64,000 nucleotides of DNA from Cyanophora paradoxa (taxonomy: Eukaryota > Glaucocystophyceae > Cyanophorales > Cyanophoraceae): the NCBI GenBank assembly GCA_004431415.1, contig QPMI01000101.1, positions 290,756-354,755 of the forward strand. Reading direction: 5' to 3'. Within the stretch, counting starts at the first letter, position 1; each line of letters opens with the position of its first letter. Below the pieces are notes generated by a model. The model worked only from the letters and a program-made list of their open reading frames with translations, was not told the origin of the DNA and made no database searches. Shown here piece after piece: positions 44,103-56,000 of this stretch. The translations under genes and the position numbers were made by a program.

Positions 44103-44355
44103 GTACTACTGTAAAACGAGAAATGTCCGGCAGCACTTAATATTCGGCGCTTTTCGGCATAGCCTCGCGGTGCCGAATATTTGAAACTGCCAGAATTGTG
44201 CAAATGTATGGCGAAAGAGGGATCAATGTACCCGCCGCCTAGGCGGACTGGCTGTGTTGCCGAAAATATGATGCCGATGAACCACAATTTCGGCGCATTT
44301 TTCAGGTTTTGCCGAAATAAAGTGACGCCGGACATTTCTCGTTTTACAGTAGTAC
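44103..44355. mobile_element. MITE, 253 bp, perfect 29-bp inverted ends
   Basis: Positions 44103-44131 and 44327-44355 are perfect 29-bp inverted repeats containing CTACTGTAAAACGAGAAATG. If the outer GTA/TAC is read as target, the element is flanked by TA, as in Tc1/mariner-like MITEs. Inner sequence continues as an imperfect inverted repeat. No coding capacity. The TACTGTAAAAC end resembles the TACCGTAAAAC end of the element at 40131-40392. Confidence 0.8.
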
Positions 44356-44970
44356 TCCGATCCCTCGGCATCTTACTAGTTAAGTTTCTTAATTGTAAAC
44401 GTAGTTGCAATTGACTAGCTCACTGCCAGGCTAAGTCAGAGGCTCGAACTTCGGAAAGCGATTCGATCGCTTGCAATTGTCGCGACTGCTGACGAGCAGC
44501 ACTCACATTGGGCACCAGTGCGCCCCCTTCGTCTTCGATTTCGTATGTTTTCTATACTTAATTTGATTTCGCGCGCGGCGTCACGCAGGCGATCCGCACG
44601 GATTGCGATGGCCCCAGCTCCGGATCCCCAGCTTCGATCCGACGCGACGCGATGCGGCTCCACCTTACGCACCTTCGGGAGCGGGGGAGGCCTATAGCTA
44701 GGCCCGGTACCGGTCTCCCGGTCCGGGGCTCGTTGGGGTTCCGGCCCCCTGGCCTCGGGCAGCATTCCTCCTCCTTAGCGGCCAGTCCGTGGCGGGAACG
44801 GGCGAGCCTCCGGATCCGGGCACGGCCCGCACCTTTGATCTTTTGATCTTAAGCCCGTAGGGTAAGTAGACCTAGGTTTCGATCTCGAGCTTCCGAAGTT
44901 CGGTATTCGATTTCGATTTTCGACGTCACTTGCCTATCTGACTGAGCCCTTACGATTCGACCGGCGGCCC

Positions 44971-45030
44971 ACTGCTAGCCAAACAGCTACTAGGGCTAGT
45001 CCAGATGTCGTTGGTCGTGTCTGAAATGCA
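44971..45030 (-). repeat. Copy B of 60-bp interspersed repeat
   Basis: Reverse complement matches 16910-16969 at 59 of 60 bases. This copy is in non-coding sequence of the AT-rich island, with unrelated flanks. Confidence 0.85.
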
Positions 45031-45915
45031 ATTGCCGAAGCCTTGAAGTCATATCTTATATTAGTGAGCTCTAGCTGATATCGATATCCGCGGCAATATG
45101 ATTCGGTATCCATGCCGCAGTGCTCGGCGCGCGTCGCTCGCCGATCGGATCGCGATAGACGGATCCCGGATCGACGACGGTCCTACATAAGTACTACGTA
45201 TACGGTATACGTAATACGGTACACGCGTACGTAAGCGGTCCTAGCAATTGCAGTTACGTATACAAGCTTAAGCTAATCATGATCATCGCCGATCCCAGTA
45301 CTAGTGGCACTGTGCACGTGGCAGGCAGGTTCCCATGGCCAGTCATGCAGTCTCTCAGATTAAAAACAAATGATCATGATATTGGGGAAGGACCCCCTTC
45401 CCCTTCCCCCACTTTGGGGTGTTCGGGTGCCCACCCTAGGCCAAAATGAAATGTCCCGACCTCCAAAAACCCGGGTTTTCTCGCCGGATCCTAGCAAGGC
45501 ATGTCCCTAGGAGTCCGAAAACGTGTGCCGGAAGTTCTGGGTCATATCCGGTCAACCAGGAATGGGCAATAACACGTTTTCAAAAAATGCAACCTAGCGC
45601 CTCACCAGGTGGCGGTATATCTGCCTGACCAAGTGCGCCTGAATGCGCCTGATACGCCCGATGATTCATGTCATACATGCCGAGAGCGGAGGGGCACAGG
45701 GTGGCCCGCTAGGCCGCCTCAAGTACCTGTTGTACCGAGCGCCGAAAAAAATCGCTCCTGCGAGTTGGATTTTTTCGAGACTCGAGCAGGGGGGAATGGA
45801 GGCGATATCGTGTTGCAGTACCCGCGCTTTAAGCCGGCTAGCTAGCCGACAGGCTGGCCAACTAGCTGAGCTCCGGCTATCGGCTTGCTGGCCGCGGCAT
45901 GTGTCTGCGATCGGG

Positions 45916-45998
45916 GTGCGAATGCGTCTGCGCCCGCCGAGTGCGCGCCGAGGTACGTTTACGTGCGAATGCGTCTGCGCCCGCCGAGTGCGCGCCGA
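45916..45998. repeat. Direct repeat, 36-bp unit twice
   Basis: A 36-bp unit beginning GTGCGAATGCGTCTGCGCCC occurs at 45916-45951 and again at 45963-45998, a 47-bp period. The frame content has no recognisable product. Confidence 0.8.
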
Positions 45999-46334
45999 TC
46001 GCGAGGTTGCGCGCCTGGGCGGGGCCACTCGAGACTCACTCGCTCGTGCGCTCGCCGCGCGCGGCGCTGCCGTCGGCGCTGCCACGCTCCACGCTCCGCC
46101 GATTCCGGCCGCACCAGGTACGAACCCGTCCTCCTCCGCCGCGCCGCCCTCTCACTTCCCGCGACCGCGGCCGCGAGACGCAGCAGCGAACGTCGCAGCT
46201 GCAGCTGGGCATCAAACTCGCATCTGTTCCATCGGTGCGCATGCTGCACAGCTGTGCTCGTCGCTCCCTCGAGCTCTAGATCTGCCGCGGGGGGAAGGTC
46301 TGCCGCGCGCTGCGCCTAGCCTCCCGCTCCTCGG

Positions 46335-46690
46335 GGGCGGAGGCGTAGCGGGCGGCGGCGCGGCTCGCCGGGCAGGGCGGAGGCGCGGCGGGCGGCGGCG
46401 CCGGCGCGGCTCGCCGGGCGGGACGGAGGCGCGGCGGGCGGTGGCGCCGGCGCGGCGCGCCGGCCAGGGCGGAGGCGCGGCGGGCGGCAGCGCCGGTGCG
46501 GCTCGCCGGGCGGGGCGGACCGGAGGCGCGGCGTGCGGCGGCGCAGCTCGCCGGGCGGGGCGGGAGGCGCTGCGGGCGGCGGAGCGGCTCGACGGGCGCG
46601 TCTCGACGGTCAGGGCGGAGGCGCGTTCGGGGGCGGCGCGGCTCGCAGGGCGGGGCGCCGCGGCGGAGGCGCGGCGGGCGGCGGCGCTTC
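46335..46690. repeat. GC-rich minisatellite, ~46-bp unit
   Basis: At least five degenerate tandem copies of a 46-bp unit (GGGCGGAGGCGCGGCGGGCG then a CGCGGCTCGCCGGGCG tail) and further decayed copies. The period is not a multiple of three, so long frames here are a by-product of GC richness and not evidence of coding. Confidence 0.75.
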
Positions 46691-47300
46691 TCAAGATCTA
46701 GCTAGAGTCCTCCGCTGAGCTAGATCTCGTCCTCCCCCCACCCCCCCCCCCCCCCCCATGATCGAGCTGCTATCAGAGTCCACACTATATATATCTCGGC
46801 TCAAAGATAACGTGATCATGACCAGCCGCAGGGGTTTATAACTTTCCTGCTCAACCTTTAAGAGGTCCTTCCCCTTCAACAGGGGCAGTGCAACTGCAGT
46901 GTCCCTGTTCCGTTCATATATCTTCTATCATAAGTATTTCTATATTCGGCCGCTGGGTAAAATATTAATGCGGCGTCATGATCACGACCGTCGGACTCAC
47001 GAGAAGTCGACTTCGTTGCGCATGCTGCCTGGCCATGGCAGCTGCAGGCCTGATATCGACGTCGATGGCCTCGGGCCGCTTTCGATCACAAGATTTACTC
47101 GACTCGAGCTCACGATCATCATCTATATATTGCTAATTATAACGAGGCAAATGATCACGATGATCAAGATCTATAGAGCTAGAGTATTGCAGCATGGCAT
47201 GTATTGCGTGACCATAAACTTGAAACTGTACATGTAATGTTGCACGTGCACTGACTGTCACTGTGGAGCTGCAGGATCTGGAGCTGCAGGACTGCCGTCT

Positions 47301-48425
47301 GTGAAAAATGGATACCGAGTGTATCTGCAAGCATATATATAATAGAGCTGCGCGCGTGAAACATCGATCTAACAGAGCAAATCTATGCAGAATTCAGCCG
47401 ACGGGTTTCTCGCACATTAAACGATGCATGTCCGATGCTGCGGCCTCGCGAGGGAGATGGGACTCGAAAAACAATCTAGACACAGTGCAAGAAGCCACGG
47501 GACCGACTTGCGTCGTCCGCTACAAGGCCCGAGGCCTCACTTTCAGCTGCGCGGGGTGTGCACAGCGGGCGCGAGGCCAACGCCTAGGCCTCGGGCGGCC
47601 TCGGAGGCAGGCGTGCGGCTCGGAAGGCGCCGGGCGGGAGGCTGGGAGCGGGGCCCCGCGGGGGCGTACGGGTGGGGGCGGGGTGGGGCGAGGCCGGGGC
47701 CTCCGGGGGGGCCCGCGGCGTCTCGAGGGGGGGCTGGAGGAGGGGGAGGACGAGCGCCGGCTCCCGGGAGGGGAGGGGGCCCCGGGCGCGGGGCGGGGCT
47801 GCCGGGGGGGATGGCCCCCTCGAGGCCCGCCCCAGCAAGGCCTGCGAGGCGATGGAGGAGAGGGAGGAGGAGTTGGGCGAGGCCAGGAGCCCGCAGGCGC
47901 CCCCGCCAACCATCCCCGCCGGCGACTGCTCAGCGGCCCAGTGAGGCAAACTTCTGGACGGGAGGGGGGGGGGGGGGGGGGGGGGGGGGGTGCGGGGGAT
48001 CGCGCACGGGCTGCGGCTCGGGGGATGCGCGGCAGGGGGCTGCGGAGGGGTGCGAGGAGCTCAGTTGAGCGGCGCCGCTGGGGCCTTCGGGCGGGCAAGG
48101 AGGCCTCAGAGGCGAACAGAGGGAGCAGAAGCGAGGCGCGGGGCCGACGCACCGGTCGCCCAGAAAAAGGACGGCTTGCGGCGGGGCTCGCCATGCCGCT
48201 CGCAATCGCGGAGCGAGCAGCCGCCGCCGCTGCCGGCAGCGCCACTGCCAGCGCCACAGCCACCCTCCTCGCGATCGAGGGCGCCACCCGGAGGATGCGG
48301 GAGGATGAGGTCCGAGACGGGGGCGGGGACGGGGACGGGTGCCGGGGAGACGCCGGCTCCTGCGCCGCGGGTGGTGGCACAGGTCGCGCACGAGTCCCTG
48401 CGCGGCGCGGAGCGGGGCCGGCGCG
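47301..48425. other. GC-rich flank downstream of receptor gene
   Basis: GC rises sharply at about 47500, with a G-run at 47966-47990. Open frames exist on both strands but none shows family features. A possible minus-strand piece GLVRDLCHHPRRR near 48400 could be a further exon of the receptor gene. Otherwise I see nothing I can support. Confidence 0.3.
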
Positions 48426-51400
48426 TCAAGTGAAGGCGGCGCTGGAGGCGGCCGGGGAGGGTGCTGCGCCGCCCACGCCCTTTCCCCGCGCGCTTTCAGG
48501 GGCCTGGGGGCCCAGGGGCTCGAGCAGCTCTCTGACCCCGTGCCCGCAATCTTCTCCCAGCCCCTGAGAGCGACCTCTCCCCCATCCCCTCCCTCTAACC
48601 CCCCTCCACCCCCCTCCCCCTCCCCTCCACCCCCTCTCCCCCCCCTCCCCCTCCCCCCCCTCTCCCCCCTCTCCCCCTCTCCCCCCTCTCCCCCTCTGCC
48701 CCCCCCCCCCCCCCCCTCGGAGCAGCTCTCTCGAGCCCCGTGACCCCGTGCCCGCAATCTTCTCCCAGCCCCTGAGAGCGACCTCTCCCCCATCCCCTCC
48801 CTCTAACCCCTCTCCACCCCCTCCCCCCCCTCCACCACCCCCCTCTCCCCCCCTCTCCCCCCTCTCCCTCTCCCCCCCCTCCCCCCTCTCTGCCCCCCCC
48901 CCCCCCCCCCCCCCCCGACCGGAAGCCCCGCCCTTCCTTGGGGCGCGCGCGGGGGCGCACCGGAAGGCGGAGCGGAGGGGGAGGAGCGGGGCGACGACGT
49001 GGGGGAGGAGCTGGAAGTCGGGGCGAGCGGCGAGCAGCTCCTCCACCCGCTCCTCCAGGTCCAGTGAGTTCGCCCCCGAGAAGCTGACGCCCCCCGGGGC
49101 GACGCCCCCGCCCCGTCAGCGAGGGTCGAGGAGAGCGCGCAGAGCTGCAGCTGGGCTCTATATGGTTCGGGCGCGCGCTGGCCGAGCTCGACGAGGCCAG
49201 CTAGCGGGCTCCAGAGGGCCCTCCGGGGAGGGGCCGGGGGGAGGGGACGGGGGGAGGGGCCGGGGCGGGGCCGGGACGCGGGCGCGGGCTCGCCTCTCCT
49301 TCCACTCGGCGATCTCGCGCTGGATGGCGGCGGAGCGTGCGGGGTGCTCGCGGGGCCGGTCCGCGAACCAGAGCTGGAGGACGCGCTGGTGCCGCACCAG
49401 GTCCAGGGCGATGATCCTGCCCCGCCGCCCCCCCGCCCCCTCACAACCACACCAGGGCGGGGGCCCCCCCGACGAGCTTCTCTTGGGCGTCCACCGCGCG
49501 CATCCCCGCAGCCTCGACTTTCGATGCCACGATGGGGCCCGGGGCGCGGTCGCGGGCGGCGCGCACCGGCCGCGGTGGGAGAGGAAGACGTGCCGCCCCT
49601 CCTCCCGGACGAGGCCCGCTGCTCAGATCACCTCAGATCAGATCGGATCAGAATGTAGGCGAGTCAGCGAGCTCTCCACGGGGGCGACGGTTTCGGTCAG
49701 ATCTGACTGCTTCCTCGGACTGGGGAGGGTTGTCGGTTTGGTTGGAAGACTAGCTCGGGGGATGGCTAGAGGGGCGTGCGCGAGCCGTTGGGCTCGATTG
49801 CAAGCACCGCGTGCAAGCCAGGAGTATCGGGATCGGCTCTCTCAAAGCGGGGCCGCGGGCGGGGGCGGGGCCGGGGGCGGGGCCGGGGCCGGGGGCGGGG
49901 GCGGGCGGACCGGCGCTAAGGGCAGCGAGCTCGTCGCGCAGGCCGGCCTCGTCCATGCCGAGCTCGGCCCCAGCGCCCCCCGCTCCGCCCGGCCCCACGC
50001 CCGCGTCAGCGCGAACACCTGCCGCGGACGTTCGCTCAAAAGGAAGGGGGGGGGGTTGTTCGTGGGCGGGCGGGCGCGGGCCTCGGCGATCATGCGGAGG
50101 TGCCCGAGGACGATCGGGCTCTCGCTCGCCGCCGCCTGCCGCACCCCCGCGAACCGGCCCCGCCGCACCTGCCCCCCGCCCCCGGCCCCCTCAGAGCCCA
50201 CGAGAGCTAGCGGGCGGGCGCGCGGGCGGGCGGGGCGGACGAGGAGGGGCAGGCGGCGGCGGCAACGGGGCGCCCCGGGCCGAGCGGGCCCCCGCCGAGG
50301 GCCGAGTCGATGGAGCCTCGGGCCCCGCCCCCTCCTCCCCCTCTCCGACGGGCGACCCCTCCGCCGCCCCCGGCGAGCCCCGAACGGGCTGGTCCTGCGG
50401 GCCCACCTGCGCCTCGCCGGACCCGACGCCGCCGCCGCCGCCGCCGCCGCCGTGCGGGTGGCGGCAGGGCGAGCGGGCCCACGGCGAGTCGCCGGCCTGC
50501 GCGGGGCTGCCGCGCGCCGACGGGCCGGCCCGTCGCCGCGCGGGGCTGCGCGCCTCGGGGGCGGGGCTGGGCGCCCCCTCCGCAGACAAGTCTAGGAAGG
50601 GGTGGCGAGCGAGGCCAGGGCTGAGCGGGGCGGGGCGGGGCGGGGAGGGGGCGCAGGGGCCGGCCTCCTCGTCGGGGGCCTCGCGGGCGGTGTCGGGGGC
50701 GGGGGCCTCCTTGAGGGAGCGCACCACCTCGACGGCGAAGCGCGCCGAGGCGGCGATGCGCCGCAGCGCCCCGCCGCTCCCCCGCCGCCCCGTCCCCGCC
50801 GGCGTGAGCGAGAACGAGGCGCGGCGCGAGGAGCCCGGCGTGCCGGCGCCGACGAGGCCGCCGGCGGGCGCGGGGCGGGAGGGAGTGAGGCTGGAGGCCG
50901 GGGAGAGGAGGCCCGAGCCCGAGCCCGAGCCCGAGGAGAGGGCGGCGAAGAGCACGCGCCGCTCCGCCCCCCCGCCTCCGAGCCGCCCCCATCGAGCACG
51001 CCGAGGAGCTCTTGCGCGGGGCCCCGCGCCGGGGCGCCACGCGGAGGGGCCGGGGCAGGCCTCGCCCTCGCCCTCGCAGACGTTGATGGGGGCGCTGGGC
51101 GGGCGCTCCTCGCCGAGGGGGCGGGGGCCCCGGCCGCGAGGCGGCGCAAGGCGAGGTGCGGGGCGGGGCGGGGCGGGCGGGGAGGGGGCGGGCGGCGGGG
51201 CGCGCCCGCGCGTTGAGGTCGACGAGCTGCGCGAGGCGGGGCGAGGGAGAGAGGCGTCGGCAGGGGCGGCCCGGCGCGCGGCGGGCCATGAAGGAGAGGA
51301 AGAGAGCGGCGACGGCGCAGTTGGTCGCCAGCACCGCGAGCGAGAGGCCCCCGCGCAGCCCCTCCCGGCCCCCGCCCCCCGCGCCCCCCACCTGCCCTCC

Positions 51401-52957
51401 GTTCCAGAACCGTCTCAGGGTGCTTCAGTTCGAGAAGAACGCAATTTAGTTGGCGAGAATGGTTTCAGTCTTAGAATAGCTCAAGAAGAACTCGGTTTGG
51501 TTAGTTTGAAAATGATCTTATTCGGGGAATAGTTTGGTCTGAAGGTGCGCGTGCTCCCTTCCCTCGGGCGCGGACGCGTGAGGGGAAGAGGGGCGGGGGG
51601 CGCGCGGGCCTGGGCGACGAGCATGGCGCCGAAGTAGGTCCAGGCGACCCCGAGGCACGAGAGCATCTCTGCGCCCGCCCCTCCCCCAGTCGCCCCCCGC
51701 CCCTCGCCCGCGCAGGCGGCGGCGGCGGGGGCGGGGGGCGCACCGAGGCGGTTCTCGAGGCTCTCGCGGTAGGGCCGCACCCAGGCGGCCGCCACCGCGG
51801 AGAGGGCCGAGATGCAGACCCCGGCCGCCGCCTGCGCGCGCGCGTGCCGGGGGCGAGGGGCCGGCTCGGAGGGAGGCGAGGGGAAGAGGGCGGGGGCGGG
51901 GGCGGGGGGCGGGGGGGCGGGCCTGGAGGAGGGGCACGCCGGGCATGAAGACGGAGACGGCGACGAGGGCGAGCTTTCGCGTCATCACCGCCCCCTCGTA
52001 GTAGAAGCAGCGCAGCTTGTACGAGCCCAGCACGAACCCGAAGCGCTCCCGCAGCGCCCCCCGCAGCTCCTCCCGCTTCGTCTGCTCCACCTGCCGCCGA
52101 GGGGCGGGGGCGCGCGGGGGGTCGGGGGCCGTAAGCCGGCGCTGGGCTGAGGAGGGGGAGGGGCGAGGCGGTGGAGAGGGAGGGGCGCGCGCCTCGTACT
52201 TGAGGCGACGCATGGCGCGCCAGAGGAAGAGGACAGAGGCGGCCGGGACGCCGGCGCAGAAGAGCAGCAGCGCCGGCCCCGCCACCAGCGCCCTTCCCCG
52301 CCCCGCCTCGGGGGCCGGCGCCGGTGCGGGGAGGGGCGGAGGGGGCACCGGTGGAGGGCGTAGCGCGGGGAGGCGCAGGAGACGGTGAAGTCGCCGCGCA
52401 GCAGCGCCGCCCCGCCGGCCCCGGGGTCCCCCAGCTGGCGCGAGGCGAGGCGGCGTCGGAGGGCGCCGGCGCGGGCCGCGCGCGGGAGGCACGGCACACG
52501 GAGGCTAGCTCGGGCGGGAGAGGGGGGAGGGGGGGGGGGAAGAGGAGGAAGAGGAGGAGGAGGAGGAGGAAGGGAGGGAAGGGCGGGGCGGGGATGCGGG
52601 CACCTGGAGGCAGTTGAAGGCCTCGAGGACGCGACGGGAGATGGCCGGGTAGCACAGGAACACCACGATCACTGCCGGCACACGTCGGCACCAGCGCGAG
52701 GCGCCGCCGGGGCCCCCTGCGCTGCCACGGGGTCGGGGCTGCCGCGCGCGCACCCGTCTCGGCGCGCAGGCGGCGGTAGAGGGGCGAGGCGAGGAGGCCG
52801 CGGGGCGCTCCGGCCGCCGCGCACGCCACGCAGTCGCACGGCGGGGCCTCCGTGGGGGGGCCCACTCCGTGGGGCCAGGGAGCGGGCCGTCGTGGCGGGC
52901 CCGGCGTGGCGCAGGTCGGGGACGAGGGGAGGCGTAGGCGGCGACGCGGCGGGAGAG

Positions 52958-53003
<46 letters not shown>

Positions 53004-56000
53004 GCGAGGCGGGCGGCGGCGAAGAGGGCGATGATGATGAAGGGGAGGGCCACGAACACCAGCAGGACCTCCAGCTGGTCCCTGCGCCCCCGGCCCCGCC
53101 CCTCACCCGCCGCGAGCCGCCCGCTCTGCTTAGGCAGAGGCCGCCGGGGCGTGGGGGCGTGGGGGCGGGGGGGCGGGGGCGGGGCGGACAGCTCGAGGAA
53201 GCACTTGAGCTGGGAGGCGCCGATGCCGCCGGAGAGGGCGAGGCCCTGGCCCGTCATGATCGACCGCACCCGCGACTCCAGCCCGTCCGGGATGTCTGCC
53301 CCCGCCCCGCCCCGGCCCCGCCCGTTCGGGAGGGAGAAGCGGGGGGCCGGGGGCGGAGGGGCGGGGCGGACCGGCGGCGAGGGAGTTGAGCTGGAGGAAG
53401 GAGACGAGGATCTTCCCCGTCGTGCTGAAGCGCGACGTCGGCCGCTGCCCCCCCGCCCCCTCACATGGCGGCCCCGCGGCGGCGGGGCGGGGCGGCGCGG
53501 CGCGGGGCGCGGGGGCGCGCCCTGGCGAGCTGGGGGAGGACGAGGAGCACGCAGGCGAACGCCAGCGCCGTCATCACCGCCCCCGCGTACCCCGCCGAGC
53601 CCCGCGCCGGGCACTCTGGGGGGGAGCGGGTCACAAGAGGGGCGGGGGCGTGGGCTGGCGGTGGGGGCACGCGCCGAGGCAGGCGTGGTGCGCGCGGAAG
53701 TAGCCCGGGGCGCAGGCGCCGCAGAGGAAGCCGGTGTACCCGGGGGCGCACCCCTCCGGCGCGCACGCGGCGTAGGCGCACGAGCCGTTGCCGCCGCTGC
53801 CGTCGCCGCAGCCGCCGCCGCCGCCCTCGCCGCGGCCGGGCAGCTGGCGGAGGGCGGGGACGGGGCCGGCGGCGAGGGGCACCCGACGCAGGCGCTCGCC
53901 TCGAGGCACTGCATGAAGGAGAGGCCGACCGGCGGCAGCGCAGGCTCCTCCCCGCCGGCCTCGCCGTCCTCGTCGCCAGGAGAGGAGGGGAGGGGGGACT
54001 GGAAGGCGCCAGAAGCCGTCGAGGGCGCGCACGCCGGCGGCCGTGCCCGCGGTGGGGGCCCGGGGCACCACGCCCCCGCGGGCACGGCAAGCAGGCCGCC
54101 CCCTCGGCGGCGAGCGGGAGCGGGCCGCGCGAGTAGAAGCCGGCGGCGCAGGCGCAGAGGGCCGCCGAGGCCTCCGCCGCGCCCGTGGCGACGCTGTTGG
54201 GCGGGCAGCGCTCGCAGCCCGTCGCCCCGGGGCGAGCGAGTACTCGTTGGGGCGGCAGGCGAGGCAGGGGATGGCGGCGGGGCGGTGCTGGAAGCTCGCC
54301 GGGGGCAGGGCTGGCAGGCGGGAGGCCGCGGGAGGCGGCGGCGCTCCCGGGGCGGCAGAGGGCGCACGCCGCCGACCCGCTGCCCGCCCGAAGCTCCCCA
54401 GCCCGCCCGCCCCGGCGAGGGCCGAGGGGAGAGAGCGAGGCGCGGCGAGGCGCGAGCGCACCCGCACGGGACGCAGCCCGTGCTGCCGGCCTTCTCCGCG
54501 AAGGAGCCGGGGGGGCAGGGCAGGCAGGCGCGCCCGGGGCCGGCGGCGAAGGTGCCGGGGGCGCACGGCTGGCACCCGGCCTCGGGTCCAGGCGGCGCCC
54601 GGGGGGCACGTCTCCGGCAGGAGCGCCCGCAGCGCGCCGCAGGCGGGGACGGCGAGGGCGGGGGCCGGCAGCGGGGCGAGGCGGCCGGCGCGGGCCTCGA
54701 GCAGCTCGACGGAGCGGAGGCCCTGCGTGCAGCGCGCGAAGCCCGAGGCCGGGGCGGCGGGGTCGACGAAGGGGCCCACGGGGGTCCCTCGAGGCTGAAG
54801 AGGCCGACGGCGTACACGGCCCCGCGGCGTCCCGCAAGGGCCCCGCGGGTGCGCCTGCTCGACGGCGCCGTGCACGAGCGCGGCGGCGGCGTAGCCCTCG
54901 AGCGCCGCCTGCGTGCCCCCGCCCCGCTCCCCCTCGGGGAGCAGCGCCAGGTCGGCCGCGAGCGCCCCCGCGAGGCCGCTCGCGCCCCCGGCGAACGGCA
55001 AGGGGGCCGAGAGCACGAGGGGCGCGGGGAGCGGGCGAGGGCGGCGGCGAGCTCGGCCGGCTCGCCGGCGGGGAGAGGGCGAGGACGAGGCCGGCCCCGG
55101 CGGCGGCGGCGGCGGCGGCGAGGCGGAGGGCGAGGGGCCGCGGCGAGCACGAGGACGGGCGCCCCGGCGGCGGGCGAGGCGGCGAGCACGGCGGCGGCGG
55201 CGTCGGCCTCGGAGGCGCCCGGGGGGACGGGGTGGAAGAGGGGCTCGGCCCAGCCCTGAGAGCGCGCGACGAGGCGCGCCGCGAAGCGCCGCGCCCGTCC
55301 GAAGGCCTCCTCCGAGTAGAGCGCCACGGGCCGCGGCCCGGGGGCGCCGGCGGCCGCGGCGAAGGAGCGGGCGTGCTTCAGCAGGGCCCACACCTGGCCT
55401 CGAGATGAGAGAGGCGGGGCGCAGCGCCGGGCGTGCCCGCCGAGGCGGCGCGGCGGCGGCCCCTCTATCCCCCAGCCACGCTCTAGCCCCACTCCACTGG
55501 TCTCTAGCCTCTGGGCTAGCCACGAGCGGGGAAGGGGCAGAGGGCGGGCAGGCTCCAGCCGCGGGGGCCGCACCTCGTCGTCGGCAGAGGCGCGGAGGTG
55601 GAGCACGTGCCGCGGGGGCGGCGCCCCCTCCGCCGTCCCCTCGTCGGGCTCGTCCCGGGCCCCGGCGTGGGGCGCCAGCAGGGGCACCCCGGCAGCGGCG
55701 GCGACGGCGGCGGCCGCCTCGCGCGCCGCGTCGCTCGTGGCGCCGAGGAGGGCGACGGCGCCGAACTCGGCCACCAGGCGCCGCGCGTTGGCCGCCGCCC
55801 GCGGGCCCTCGCCCCCGTCGTCCAGCGCCACAACGTAGACCCGCCGCCCCTGCCGCCCCGCCCCGCCCCGTCAGCCGGCCCCGCCCGCATCGCACGGAGG
55901 CGGGGGGCGGGGCGCGGGAATCGCACGGCGGTGCCCTCGACCCTGCGGTTCTCGCACGCCTGGCGCTCGCCCGCGTGAGCGGGCGGGGCGGGGGGAAGCG

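Larger units (their letters stand above)
39291..47300. other. Lower-GC, palindrome-rich, gene-poor island
   Basis: About 8 kb with base composition near 50% GC against roughly 70% around it. Stop codons are frequent in all frames and no exon-like piece with family features was found. It is dense in 6-14-bp palindromes (GCGCTAGCGC, GTATAC, CATATGCATATG and TGATCATGATCA types) and holds at least four short inverted-repeat elements listed separately. It reads as a transposon-debris block between the orphan gene and the receptor gene. Confidence 0.6.

Noticed and set aside
45643-46701. 352-codon plus-strand frame through the 46-bp minisatellite
   Set aside because: The repeat period is not a multiple of three and the product has no protein-like composition.
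40081-47300. CRISPR-like array in the repeat-rich island
   Set aside because: Repeats are inverted, of unequal spacing and include terminal inverted repeats with target duplications; the host is eukaryotic.
47308-48567. 419-codon plus-strand frame starting in the AT-rich flank
   Set aside because: Only its first ~60 codons are not low complexity, it crosses a long G-run, and no motif is visible.
53031-55259. 742-codon plus-strand frame over the receptor gene
   Set aside because: Low-complexity Arg/Gly product antisense to PBP-like and Cys-rich exons.
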